64,000 nt of DNA, taken from Prorocentrum cordatum. Lineage: Eukaryota > Sar > Dinophyceae > Prorocentrales > Prorocentraceae. Below are positions 49,650-60,427 of the stretch, piece after piece. The notes under the pieces are model-generated. The model was not told the origin of the DNA. It did not search any database and was given only the letters and a program-made list of their open reading frames with translations. Position numbers and translations under genes: made by a program. Every line of letters starts with the position of its first letter. Position 1 is the first letter of the stretch. The stretch lies in NCBI GenBank assembly GCA_963575745.1, contig CAUYUJ010020560.1:543826-607825 (forward strand), read 5' to 3'.

Positions 49650-49815
49650 CGAGTAGGAGGTCGACTACAGAATTGATATCTATCCCAGAATTGAAATACT
49701 CATCGAATCTACAAAAATCAAACAAAAAACGTCGAACGCTAGTAGATCTACAGAATGCTACACACACTTTTCACAGTTCCGGCATGAATGAATTATGCGG
49801 TCGACCTCCTACTCC
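49650..49815. mobile_element. terminal-inverted-repeat element E6, copy 3
   Basis: Left CGAGTAGGAGGTCGACTACA, right read backwards GGAGTAGGAGGTCGACCGCA: 16 of 16 in the core. The interior is AT-rich. No coding capacity. Confidence 0.8.
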
Positions 49816-50039
49816 AGGCGGGGGTGTGTGTATTTGTCGCTGGCACGCTCCGCCGTACACCACTCGCCGTGAGGGCTGAACACGCAGGGAGCAGGGCCCG
49901 CCGGCGTGAAGGCACATAGTCGGCCGGACGTGCCATCGTCCACGAATCTGGAGCCCCAGGGCCCCAAAAGGGGACACAAAGGGATTCGGGGGTGGACAAA
50001 CCCCCCCCCCCACCCTGAAAAAATCTCGATTGGTGGATT

Positions 50040-50125
50040 ATCCGGTTTCGGTTCTCGAGAGGGCGCCGCGGGGGTCATTTTCCGGGCCCGCGCCCGCCAG
50101 GTTTGGGCCCGAGGCCGTTTTCACT
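50040..50125 (+). repeat. dispersed repeat R6, copy 2
   Basis: See 14753-14830. Confidence 0.5.
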
Positions 50126-50764
50126 AGACCACGTTTTGCTGAAGGGGGTTCTGTCCACCCCCGATCTGGAACCCCAGGGCCCCCACGGGGACACGGAGGG
50201 GCCACGAGTCTTCGCCCCACGCCCGGCTATGGGTCGACGGGTCCACGTCGAGAGGAGGGCCTCTGAGCGGGCCAAGGTCCCCTGTCGAACACGTGCGCGG
50301 CCTACATGCTGATGATGGGGGACAGCAGCCCCGCCCCTCGCCTGGCTGCTCTCCTGCTCCCGCTCCCTCGGGGCGACCGCGCCCCCTGAGGACGGGAGGG
50401 ATGGCCGCGTCGACGTTGACACCAGTGGCAGCCGTGGCAGCGACAGGAGGCGGCGAAAAGGATGAGCCACCAGGCACTGACGCCCACGGCAGCAGTTCTA
50501 GCGACAGGAGCGACAGGAGGATGCTGATGGGCACGACCATGGTGACGGTACCGGTGGCGATGAGTATATAACGATCCACGCCCCACCGTTTCAGGCATCA
50601 CGATGGTTGGATCAGCAGACGCCGTGATACGTCAGAGGCCCAACGGAGCGAACTTGGCCAACTCACAGAGCCGTCGCCAGCCGCCCGAGTGCTTGGGCCA
50701 GCGGCGCGTCCAATATCAGCGCATACGGCTCCGCGCCTCCGCCTTCAGATTGATGGTGATGAAG
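50126..50764. other. gene-free stretch
   Basis: The word GATCTGGAACCCCAGGGCCC at 50162 repeats GAATCTGGAGCCCCAGGGCC at 49944. No gene recognised. Confidence 0.3.
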
Positions 50765-50786
50765 GGTATCACGATCATGATGTTGC

Positions 50787-50854
<68 letters not shown>

Positions 50855-50995
50855 ATTATTATGCTGGTGGTGATGATGATGATGATTATGATGATGATGA
50901 TTATGCTGGTGGTGATGATGGTGATGATGATGGCGGTGATGGTGATGTTGACGGTGATGATGATGACGATGTCGACAGTGGCGATGATGGTGATG

Positions 50996-51040
<45 letters not shown>

Positions 51041-51041
51041 C

Positions 51042-51078
<37 letters not shown>

Positions 51079-51140
51079 GGGGTTGTGATGATGATGATGA
51101 TGATGATGGTGGTGATGGTTGTGATGGTGATGGTGGTGGC

Positions 51141-51186
<46 letters not shown>

Positions 51187-51530
51187 GTGGCGGTGATGAT
51201 GATAGTCATGAGTGGAGTGATGATGACGATTATGAAGATGATGATGATGATGATGACGATGATGATGATGATACGAGCAATACGTATGATGATGATGCGC
51301 ATGTTGGTGCTCATGATGATGCTGACGATGGCTCTGACCATGTTGAGCATGACGATGACGACGACGAAGAAGATAATGGTGATGACGATGATGATGATGA
51401 TGATGACGATGATGATGATGGCAGTGGTTGTGGTGATGATGATTGTGATGCTGATGCTGACACTGATGCTGGTGATGGTGATGATGATGATGATGGTGAC
51501 GATGATGACGTTGAGAAGATGGTGGTGATG

Positions 51531-51562
<32 letters not shown>

Positions 51563-51610
51563 GGTGATGGTGATGATAACGACAACGATGGTGGTGATGA
51601 TGATACCCAC
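50765..51610. repeat. GAT microsatellite, ~850 bp
   Basis: Interrupted GATGAT with GGT/GAC/TAT variants. Frames give poly-M, poly-D and (minus) poly-H/I runs. Confidence 0.95.
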
Positions 51611-51779
51611 TGGGGCTGAGACCAAGCCTCGAGCGGGTAGCCCTAGACTAAAAGCAGCGCTTCTGGAGATCGCAAACCATTTCGCTCCAGGATGTGACAA
51701 CGCCTCCGCTACCAGTGCCATCCGCCGACTGCGAGCCCGGGGCGAGGCGTTGGTTTCAACACTCCCGCGGGAGGGGCGC

Positions 51780-52590
51780 CAGGGGTGGGGGGACATTCCA
51801 GGATTCGCGCCCAGATTGTGGGAATGTCTCAGGCGATTTGCTTGTTTGGGTGCCAAACGCCCTTTGATGTCGGAGCAGATCGTGCGGATGTCTCAGGCGA
51901 GGCGTTGATTCCAGCAAACCCGACGCTCCAGGATTGGCGCCCAGATTGTGGGGATATCTCAGGAGGTTTGCTTGTTTGGATGCCCGACACCCCCTGCGTA
52001 CGGAGCAGATTGTGAGGATGTCTCAGTCAAGGCTGTGGCATCTGCACTCCCAAGTGGGAGCCGCGAGTAGTGGGAGACACTCCAGGATTCGCGAACAAAT
52101 TGTGGGGCTCCCTCAGGCGGTTCGCAGATTTGGGTGCCCAATTTATTTGGGTTTCGAAGCAGATTGTGAGGATGTCTCAGGCGAAGCGTTGGTTTCAGCA
52201 TTCCCATTGGGGGTGGGGGCGCCAGGGGTGGCGCCAGGATTCGCGTCCAGTTCGTGTGAATGTCTCAAGCGGTTTGCCTGTTCGGGTGCCAAACATCCTT
52301 TGCTTTCAGGCCAGGTTGTGAGGATGTCTCGGGCGAGGCGCTGGTTTCCACACGGGGGACACTCCAGGATTGGCGCCCAGATGGTGGTGACGTATCACGC
52401 GGTTTCCTTGTTTCTGCCCCCAGAATGTCTCAAGCGGTTTGCCTGTTCGGGTGCCAAACATCCTTTGCTTTCAGGCCAGGTTGTGAGGATGTCTCGGGCG
52501 AGGCGCTGGTTTCCACACGGGGGACACTCCAGGATTGGCGCCCAGATGGTGGTGACGTATCACGCGGTTTCCTTGTTTCTGCCCCCAGAG
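51780..52590 (+). repeat. A3 satellite, opposite orientation, ~6 copies
   Basis: Units contain CTCCAGGATTCGCGCCCAGA, TTGTGGGAATGTCTCAGGCG, TTTGCTTGTTTGGGTGCC and a GAGGCGTTGGTTTC stretch: the reverse complement of the A3 unit at 41.7-42.4 kb (GGGCGCGAATCTTGAAATG, GGTGCCCAAATGGC). The last two units (52258-52422 and 52423-52587) are identical. Confidence 0.88.
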
Positions 52591-52689
52591 TTTCTTTTTA
52601 GACTGTTGTGTTCCTCGCTGAACTTTTCCTCCTCCTTTTCCTTCTCCTCCTCCTCCTCCTCTTCCTCCTCCTCCTCTTCCTCATTCCGA

Positions 52690-53040
52690 CGCACACATTC
52701 ACACTCAGGCGTACTCATGAGCACGCGTTCTTCATTCAGACCCACTCAGTACATTCAGATCCACCCATATGCATACTCCCTCTTACTCAGAGTCACTCAT
52801 TATTAGACTCATTCAGAGTCAGACTCACTGAAACTCCCATTCGCTCACACCCAGACTAATCAACATTGAGACTCACTCCAATTCTGACTCACCCACCATC
52901 CACTCATACTCAGACACAGCCGTGTTCAGGCTCACTCCTACCCAGACTCGTAGTCACCATATTTGCATTCAGAATCACTCACACCCAGACTAATTCACGG
53001 TCAGTCAAACTCACTCATACTCAGACCCACTCGTATTAAT
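52690..53040. repeat. degenerate ACTCAGACTCACTC repeat
   Basis: Variants of CACTCATACTCAGACCCAC, the reverse complement of the GAGT repeat at 41180-41699. A CCT run (52625-52682) separates it from the satellite. Confidence 0.8.
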
Positions 53041-53329
53041 CATCCTTAACCTTGGGTTTTGGGGAGGAAGATTCTCATAGGCCGCGTTCGTCCCCATTCG
53101 GGGATTCGAGGATTCGTCTGCCTGTCGGCTCGTCCGCTCCCATGTTGCCGCCTGGATCCGAGGCGGGATAGCAAGTTTCGGCCATTGCTCCCAAGGGGAG
53201 CCCTGCAGCTCTTCTGCTGGTCGGCGGCCTTGCAGGGGAGCGTGCCCGGGTCGGTTTGCCACTCCTGCGGTGCGGCGTGCCTTCCCGTGGTGCGCTGGGG
53301 CGTGGTTTTGTCCGCGCCTCATCCCGCGG
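53041..53329. other. non-repeat spacer
   Basis: Nothing recognised. Confidence 0.25.
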
Positions 53330-53600
53330 GTCCCTGCGCGACGCGCAAACCCAAGGCCTACGTCCAGCGGACAGGTCCAGAGTCCCTGCGCGACGCGCAA
53401 ACTCACGCGGGTCCCTGCGCGACGCGCAAACCCAAGGGTCATCAACAGGGCAGCCCGGTGCCCCTGCGCGACGCGCAGACCGGCGGACAGGTCCAGAGTC
53501 CCTGCGCGACGCGCAAACTCACGCGGGTCCCTGCGCGACGCGCAAGCCCAAGGCTCATCAACAGGGCAGCCCGGTGCCACTTCGCGACGCGCAAGCTTTC
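53330..53600 (+). repeat. CCTGCGCGACGCGCAAAC minisatellite, 7 copies
   Basis: Seven near-identical copies of the word TCCCTGCGCGACGCGCAAAC, arranged in two roughly 120-bp higher-order units (each with GGACAGGTCCAGAG, CTCACGCGGG and CATCAACAGGGCAGCCCGG). Confidence 0.88.
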
Positions 53601-55570
53601 GCGTCGCCAGTTCGCGTTTCCTTCGCTGTCTGCGTCGCAATTGGCGTCGACGCGCCCAATATTGCATTCTGGCGCTCTATATGGGCGTACTCTGCGCCAG
53701 CGCGCCAGCATTGCACAGCTTTGCTATTGGAGCGTGGTCTCGCGCATTTAGCGCAGGTGCGCCCAGGATGCCTTACAGAGCGATTCCTTGCATACTGGCG
53801 CAGGTGCGCCCAGGTTCGAGATCCTGCGCATTCTGTTGCCGCTGCGGCGCAGGTGCGCATTCGTGCCGCTACGCGCCCAGGCTTGCACTTGGAGCCATTT
53901 CGTGTGGTCGGGCGAAGGCCCAGGACTGCATTCTCAGCGGCTGCTGCATCCTGGCGCTGGAGCGCCGAGGCTTGGAATTGGCGCGCGGTTTCGCGCGGCG
54001 AGGCGCAGGCGCGCCCAGACGTGCATTCCGCGCGCCTGTTTGTGGCCAGACTGGCGCTCTCCAGTGCGTGACCCTGCGCGCGCCGCTACGCGCGACTCCA
54101 CTGGTGCCAGGGCTGTCAGGGCCAGGCTGCCGTTCCGCGCGCGTTTTGGGTATCTGGCGCCAGGTGTGCAGATTTCGGCTTCACACGCTTTTCGCGCAGT
54201 TTGGGCGCGGCGTTGCCGGTTTTGGCGTCGGTGCGCCGAGTTGCGCTCCAGGTGCGTTTGCAACGAGCACACGCCCTTTCAGTGCCCAGTGTGCGTGACT
54301 GTGCGCTGCGCTCTAGCCGCGTGGCTCGCGCTCATATTGTGATCTGGGCGCGCCAAAGGGCGACGCAGGAGCACGCAGGATCGGAGGTTAATTGTGGCAT
54401 GCGCTCGACCTGGTGTTCAGCGCGCAGAGCATGTCCCTGAGTGCAGTTTCGGGGGCGCTGGCGCGCGCGTTTGGACATGGACCGACACTACAAGCACCGA
54501 CGCGGAGTAACGCTTGTTTCCGGCTTGTGCGGTGGTGGTCGCCTTGTCTGTGGCTTCTGCTTGGCTTCGCCTGGGCCTAGCGAGGAGTGCGAAGCAAGCC
54601 CGGGTCAGCACTCTTCTCGGATTTCGTCCAAAGCGTTTGTTGGCTCGGCGCTTCCCGCGGGATGCCCGCGCCCACAGGGAGGAAAGGGGGGACCGACTAA
54701 CTGGTTCGCCCAGGGTTCCGGATGCGCGCAGGCGGGGGCATATACCTTAATGTGGGGATGCCGCCCTGGCCCCACACCTGCACGCAACGGGGCGGGGCGC
54801 TCTGTCCGGATCCGCCCGGTCAGTCCCCGCTCCCGACCAGCATTCTGCTTGAAAAGGGCACTTGCGCCTTACTGTCCATGCCGGACCCCGTCACTGGGGA
54901 AATTCAGAATTGAGTTCTGGTGCTCTGGGTGAATTTTCGCTCCAGTGGCTCCGAGATGGCGGCTGTTTTGGCATGGAATCCGCCATCGACGGATTCGCAA
55001 AAATTTGCCGGCGTCGCTGCATCCAGAGCCCATCGGGCGCCAACGGCGCGCAGTCCATGCGTTTCTAGTGAGAGATGTGCGCCAGCCCATTCGCGCGTCG
55101 TCTTGACGGCGTTGCCTGCTCCGCGACGACAGACTGCATTCTGTAGCGGAGGATGGGCGGCAAGCCCCTTCGCGCCTCGTCCAGGCGGACGTGTTCGCCC
55201 CAAAGATGGGCGCTCGCATCTATCTCATCATCCAGATCTGTGCCCCGGCGGCGGCGGCGGCGACAGAGGTGAATTGCGTCGGCGGCGCGGTGGCATCAAA
55301 GAAACCCTAGCTCCGAGGGCAGCCCAGCACCGTCCAGCCGCAGGGAGCCAGCGCGGCAAGGCAGGTTCTCGCACCGGGGCAGCATCGCACGCAGCGCTCG
55401 GCAGGCGCGCCTATGACACCCTCCAGGCCGCGGAGGGGGATAGGCATCGCATCAGCGCTGGCTACGTTCGGCGCCCGAGGTGAAGACCGCGCAGTGGCTG
55501 GTTGGGCCCCTCCCTCCTCCGGTAGCGTTGCTTGGCCGTTGCGTTGGATGGTTGTCGCGGCAGGGCGCCC
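53601..55570. other. gene-free stretch upstream of the retroelement
   Basis: 53690-54480 is dense in TGGCGC / GGCGCAGGTGCGCCC palindromic words at roughly 50-60 bp spacing, a decayed GC-rich repeat. 54480-55570 is mixed, with open frames but no recognisable domain. Part of this may be the untranslated 5' region of the element at 55771. Confidence 0.4.
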
Positions 55571-55770
55571 CACGTAGCTCCCCCGGCCGCGGAGCGGTCA
55601 AGGGGGAGCGACTGGGAGCGTTGAAGGGATGTTGAAGCCGCGCGCCTGTGGCTCTGTCCAGGGGGACCTCTTGGCCGCGAGAAGCGGTCAAGGGGGAATG
55701 CTGCCGCGTTGATCGCGTGGGTGCTTCAGGCAACCGGGGGTTTTCATTCTCATCCTCGTCCGTAACCGCG

Positions 55771-56370
55771 ATGGCTCAAACAAAGCTTACTCAACTGGCA
55801 CAAACTGTGCACATCTGCTATGACTCAGGCGCAAGAACGACCCTCTCGCCCTGCAAAATGGCTTTCTCCTGCGGGGAAATCCGCGCCGTGGTGTCCTCGG
55901 CAGCGCACGGAGCGTTCGCAGGTGCCAACGTGGACAAGGCGTGCAATTGGGTGCAGTACGTGACGTCTGCGCATGACTCGCCAGCGGATGCTCGCCCGCT
56001 GCTGTTCTACGCAGCCACCGCCCGGGCGCTCGCCGACGCGATCGGCTCGGTGGAGCCCGCAGATTACTGCGAGAAACAGATGCGTGACTACGTGCTCAGC
56101 GGCATGCAAGCGAACGCCAAGCCGTTCGCACGGGATACGGACGAGCATTGGAAGGCTTTCGCGGTGAAGCCAGCGCACATCAGTCTGGCTCTGAAAGTCC
56201 AGACGAAGGCCCAATGCGAGCTCGCTGGCACGCAGCTGGGCCCTGCTAGCCCAGCAGACCAGACGGCCCAAGCCATCGCGGAATGGGCCAAGGTCCAGAA
56301 TGCAAAGGCCGAGAAAGAAGCGAAGCGCGGGACGCTGAGCTTCGAACTTCGACCTGCAAAAGAGGATTGA
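55771..56370 (+). CDS. ORF1a of the DIRS-like element (gag position)
   Basis: 200 codons from ATG 55771 (MAQTKLTQLAQTVHICYDSG...) ending in RPAKED and a TGA. Predicted mixed helical, no zinc knuckle, no family recognised. Place and size fit the gag-like ORF of a YR retroelement. A pyrimidine-rich stretch (TTTTCATTCTCATCCTCGTC) precedes the ATG. The end is probably artificial: the next frame (+1) is open from 56339 and continues with normal protein, so a frameshift lies between 56339 and 56370. Confidence 0.7.
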   Translation: MAQTKLTQLAQTVHICYDSGARTTLSPCKMAFSCGEIRAVVSSAAHGAFAGANVDKACNWVQYVTSAHDSPADARPLLFYAATARALADAIGSVEPADYCEKQMRDYVLSGMQANAKPFARDTDEHWKAFAVKPAHISLALKVQTKAQCELAGTQLGPASPADQTAQAIAEWAKVQNAKAEKEAKRGTLSFELRPAKED

Positions 56371-57160
56371 TGAGGTGGGCCTTCGCTGCCTGCAAATCGA
56401 TTTGTTGCCCACTGAGGAAGCCCCACTTCGGATGGAGAATCTGGCGTCGGCTAAGGCTGCCAAGGATAAGGGCGGAAAGTGGCTTGTCTCCTCAGAAGGG
56501 GAGGGTTTACTAGTGAACTTTCGTCCTGGTTTCTCGAGGACTCCAAAATTGGAGATCCTGGTTGGTAGCGGATCGATCGATGACAAGGTCAGGAACGCTC
56601 GGGAAGCGAAGGGGGCCCGCACTCTAGGAGAGCGCATCGGTTCCATGGGCTTCGCAAATTTTCTCGGTCATCTCCACGACTGGGGTATGAAGATGATCCT
56701 GACCAGAGTCATCACGCCCGCGCAGTATTTAGCGCACGAGATGCAGCTGGCCCGCATGTGCGAGGAGCGCGGCGGCACCAGGATTGCGTTTTACTACGAC
56801 TTGCTGTTTCGCCAGAAGCTCGCTCGCGCTTTCGAGCAGGGCCAGGACGACCAGGTCGAGGCCTTATTGCGCAGCCTCGATCGTGACGTCGTGGAGGATG
56901 CCAGGACTAAGGTGTCTCAGCGCGCAGGAGAGGTCGGCCGCGCTAGCGGGAAGCAGGCCGCGAACTCATCCACAGGCGCGCAGAGTGGCAAGCCGGGCGA
57001 GGCGTCAAGCAAGGGCGGCAAGAAGGCCAGCAAGGGCGACAGCAAGGGTGCCCGGATCCCAGCCACGCCACAGGTCGAGGAGCCCGCACAAGGGAAAAGG
57101 CACAAATTCAGACAGGAACCAATCGGGCAAGTGGCACAAGTGGCGAGGAGAGCTCAGTAG
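56339..57160 (+). CDS. ORF1b of the DIRS-like element, continuation after a frameshift
   Basis: Reads FDLQKRIDEVGLRCLQIDLL, PTEEAPLRMENLASAKAAK and so on. It ends in a basic, Lys/Gly/Ser-rich tail (SKGGKKASKGDSKGARIP) typical of nucleic-acid-binding gag tails, then stops at 57160. The lack of an ATG and the smooth protein-like start argue that ORF1a and ORF1b were one protein of about 470 residues. No known domain. Its 3' part overlaps the open frame of the RT ORF. Confidence 0.65.
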   Translation, partial: ASNFDLQKRIDEVGLRCLQIDLLPTEEAPLRMENLASAKAAKDKGGKWLVSSEGEGLLVNFRPGFSRTPKLEILVGSGSIDDKVRNAREAKGARTLGERIGSMGFANFLGHLHDWGMKMILTRVITPAQYLAHEMQLARMCEERGGTRIAFYYDLLFRQKLARAFEQGQDDQVEALLRSLDRDVVEDARTKVSQRAGEVGRASGKQAANSSTGAQSGKPGEASSKGGKKASKGDSKGARIPATPQVEEPAQGKRHKFRQEPIGQVAQVARRAQ

Positions 57161-57296
57161 CATCTCCGACGGAGAGTCCTCCGAGGAGGACCAGCTCACC
57201 AGGAGCTCGGCGCCCTGTTCAAGCGCCAGCGGGAGCTTCGCTGCACTCTGTGCCGCAGCGCAAGCTCTTTTAGACAATTCTTCTTTTTCAGAAAGC

Positions 57297-58400
57297 ATGG
57301 ACCCACTAGCTCACCTAGATTGGGCGCTACGCTTGCCGCGGTGCGCCGGGGCACTCGAGCTCCCCGAGGCGCCCAAATCAACGATTAATTGGCATTGTGC
57401 CGAGCCTAGTGCAGTACAAAAGCTCAGGCGGCGCCAGCTTCAGCATTGGCAACACCGCCAGCGTGCGACGGCCCCAGAGTGGCGCGATCAGCACTGGCGC
57501 CTACCAGCGCACGTCCGCGCCATTTTGGGCCCAGACAAGAATCTGGCGCTGTTTGCCGAGATGCTGAAGGCTTCGGGCTCTCCAGACGCAGGCCTGCCAG
57601 CAGCGCTGGCGCAAGGATTCCCTTTGGTTGGGCTTGTTCCTGCAACTGGGGCCATGCGGCCAAGTGTTGCACTTGAGCACGACTCGCCGGCGCAGTTGTT
57701 GGCAGCGTCGCCTTGGGCCAACGCCGGCATTCTCGACAGGATTCGCGGTTCTTGTTCGAAGGGTTCCGGCGTTGCAGGAGCGCTTCATGCTCAAACGCTA
57801 GCCGAAGTGAGAGCTGGACAGGCCGAGTGGCGCGACTTGCCATCGGACCTCGCCGGCGTGATGCTGTCTCCGCGGTTTGCAGTTGATGAAGGGCGGCGTT
57901 TCCGCGAGCGGCAGCGGTCGCGGAAAGTTCGGGCCATGGACGATCTCATAGCGTCGGGAGTCAATGGTGCCACGGCGCTGTCCGAGCGGGTCGAGAATGA
58001 GACTCTCGACGATTTGGCTGCAGCCGCCCAGTGCCTCGTCGCTGGTGGAGCCAGCGTAGAAGACATCCGCTTTCGCAAAGAGGATGTTTCCGGGGCATAC
58101 AAGACACTGCCGCTGCACAGCGATCACCTTCCTTTCGCGGCCGCTGTGAACGCAGAGTCGGCGTCGCAAGGGCAATACCTACAGCTGCTCTGTTGCCCAT
58201 TTGGGGCAAAGGCGAGCGCTCATGCGTGGCAGCGTGTGGGCGCCGCATTTCAAACAATACTTCTAAGCTTGTTCAGCATCGTGCATCCACGATTCGTGGA
58301 CGATTTTTTCGGGGCAGCGGTTTCTCCATTCGCAGCCACGCAGGGCTGCGCCGCTGTCGCCTGTTGCGAAGCCACGCCTGGTCGCGCACACAGACGCGAC
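57297..58400 (+). pseudogene. reverse transcriptase of the DIRS-like element
   Basis: Start chosen at ATG 57297 (MDPLAHLDWALRLPRCAG...), just after TTCTTCTTTTTCAG, a strong 3' splice-acceptor-like sequence; the frame itself is open from 56784. RT motifs visible: RKEDVSGAYKTLPL (motif A, Asp at 58083-58085), CCPFGAKASAHAWQRV (motif B), FVDDFFG (motif C, Asp pair at 58299-58304). The catalytic aspartates are intact. After motif C the frame degenerates and stops at 58445; the RNase H continues in another frame, so a frameshift lies between about 58330 and 58430. Confidence 0.8.
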
Positions 58401-58422
58401 GGGGGCTGGCACGTTGGCTTGA

Positions 58423-58863
58423 GTCGCCGCGCTTGGCAGTCGTAGGTTTTTCGCGTCGGCACCAGCACCTGGCTGGCTTAAGAGGTGGGCGTGCCCGCGC
58501 AAGCAGCAGATCCACACTTGGGAGCTGGCGGCTGCAGCGTGTGCCTTGTGGCACTTTTTAAATTTTCACGACAGCGCCGCTGGTTTCGATATCGTTTTGT
58601 TTATCGACTCCACAGCGGCGCTCGGGGCATTGCTCCGCGGCTGTTCCCGCCAGCGTGACTGGAATGAGACGGTGGCTGGTGCGTGGTTTGCTGCCGCAAT
58701 CCGCGGCCACTTTCTTAGTGCATCCCGCGTGCCCTCGAAATTAAACGTGGCGGACTGGCCGAGTAGAGAGGAACAGAAGTCGTCGGAAATGGCGCAATTG
58801 CTCTCGTCGGGGTTTGCCCGCGTCGACTGGGCCTGGCCATCGGTGGATTTTTGGGCGCAGTGA
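58423..58863 (+). pseudogene. RNase H domain of the DIRS-like element
   Basis: The frame opens after a TGA at 58420-58422. Visible: RKQQIHTWELAAACALWHFL (the conserved Glu is in WELAA, 58522-58524), VLFIDSTAALGALLRGCSRQ (Asp-Ser-Thr-Ala), and SRVPSKLNVADWPSREEQ, matching the C-terminal HVPG..N..AD..SR pattern of LTR/DIRS RNase H domains as I know it. It ends TGA at 58861-58863. It was originally one polyprotein with the reverse transcriptase. Confidence 0.75.
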
Positions 58864-58986
58864 GTTGGTGGCGCGAGCCGAAGTGACAAGAACGAGCCGG
58901 CAAGAAAAACAAATCCCATCCTTCATCTGTTGCGACGTCTGCGCCTGCTAGTGCGACGCCTTGCACGGTGTTTCTCCGTAGTCAGG

Positions 58987-59632
58987 ATGGCTCAAAATGG
59001 CTTTGGAGGTCATCGATCGAAAACGCGCGCGATGGATTCAGGAGGAAGGTGTTGGTCTTGCGGCTGGTTCTGACCAGGCGGCGGGCCCCGTCGCCGCTCG
59101 CGCGACTGTACCGGGCGTTCTCGAGGAGTGGTTCGCTTCGGTGCTCCGGCGCGCGCCGCCTTGCTGCCACCCAGAAGTGCCAGGTGAAGTTTTGGCTGCT
59201 CTTGCAGAAGGAGGGGCAGTGCATGGGGATGATTTCTGTGACATGAGTTCGCAAGATCTTCGCGATGTGTGGCCGTGCCTCAGGCATCTGTCCGGCGAGT
59301 TCCTGTCTGTCTTGTCTTCACAATGGCGCCCTCCGCCGGTGCCGGCGGCGGGGCGAGCCCCAGGGTTCGCAAGCCAAGTCGGCGAGGCCTCACATGATGA
59401 AGCAGAGGATGTCGGGCCGGCGGCGCAGGCGGCGTTGGCGGCCCTTGGGTTCCCGGCTGCGGCGCGCCTCGACAGCATCCTTGTGGAGCCGAAAGAACTT
59501 GCAGACGCGATGCAGATTCTTGGCCGCGTTACTCCGGAGGAGCTACAAGTTGCCCGGGCGAAGTGGCGCGGAGGCGCCCCAGGAAATCCAAGAGAGCGTG
59601 CTCACTGCCACGCAAGAGCCTCTACGGCGTGA
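58987..59632 (+). pseudogene. tyrosine recombinase, N-terminal part
   Basis: Probable start ATG 58987 (MAQNGFGG...), which soon needs a frame change. The long frame from 58997 gives ASVLRRAPPCCHPEVPGEVL, DDFCDMSSQDLRDVWPCLRH and LVEPKELADAMQILGRVTPE, running to about 59575. From there the recombinase continues in the other frame (59565 onward). Role: N-terminal extension before the core-binding domain. No independent function recognised. Confidence 0.55.
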
Positions 59633-60427
59633 GTTGGCCGAATGGCACCGCAGCGCCTACAAGCACGCGTCTGCGGCGCGGCTTTGGGGACAAGTCGCCG
59701 AGAGCATCGGCGTGGATCCGTGGCCGCCGACCGAGCCGGTTCTTGGCGCCTTCGCTTTCGCAGTGCAGCACGGCAAAACGTTGATGACGCACGGTGCCCA
59801 GGTCCGGGCGGCTTTACGGATGCTCCGGATCCCGCTGGGTTGCCTGGACGACACCTCGAGTTGAGCTCGGGGGGCAGCCAAAGCCGCGATGCCTGCCAGG
59901 CGTTTTCGCGCCCGGGCGTCGGCGCAGCAGACCCGGAGTCTCGCCTGCCACGTGCGAGACATATTGTCCGATCGTCTCGCGGCTGATTCTTTTGTGGTCG
60001 CACGGCACCTTTGTCTGCGCTTCGCCTCGGAAGCGTTGCTTTTGGAGGGCAACGGGCCGCACTCAAGGCTCAAAGTCGGCGTCGACGAAGGGCCCCCCAA
60101 GGTACGTCTGCATTTGCACAGGCGAAAAATGCATACCGAGACTGCGGTGGTGTCGAGGCGCTGCATCTGCGCACTCCAGTCGCGGCAGCTGTGCGGGGCG
60201 CGCGTTCTCGTGCGTCGTGCTGGGCAAGGCCGACCGTTCCCCGGGCTGTCTTACAGGGCAGCGCTGGCGAGTTTGAAGATTGCGGCGCTGGCTCTGGGCT
60301 ACGAGCGCGCGGCAGAGTGGGGCACGCACGCCTTCCGCAGAGGGTGGCAGACGACTGCCTGGCAGCAGGCGGCGTGCCCGCGCTCTTCCACAGTGGAGGG
60401 CGGCGCGGCGTGGCTGCCTTTGGCTAC
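59565..60427 (+). pseudogene. tyrosine recombinase, core-binding and catalytic domains
   Basis: Core-binding domain: ELAEWHRSAYKHASAARLWG, VLGAFAFAVQHGKTLMTHGA. A TGA stop interrupts it at 59862-59864. Catalytic domain: HLCLRFASEALLLEG (first Arg), RRKMHTETAVVSRRCIC (Lys and a Cys-x-Cys), THAFRRG (HxxR, 60327-60338). After RRG the frame must shift by one base or two to read ADDCLAAGGVPALFHSGGRR, GVAAFGYASA; the probable nucleophile Tyr is at 60425-60427. The usual GGW motif is GGR here. All catalytic residues can thus be located, but the gene is broken by one stop and at least two frameshifts. Confidence 0.75.

Noticed and set aside
50689-51585. poly-Asp / poly-His / poly-Met frames
   Set aside because: GAT microsatellite.
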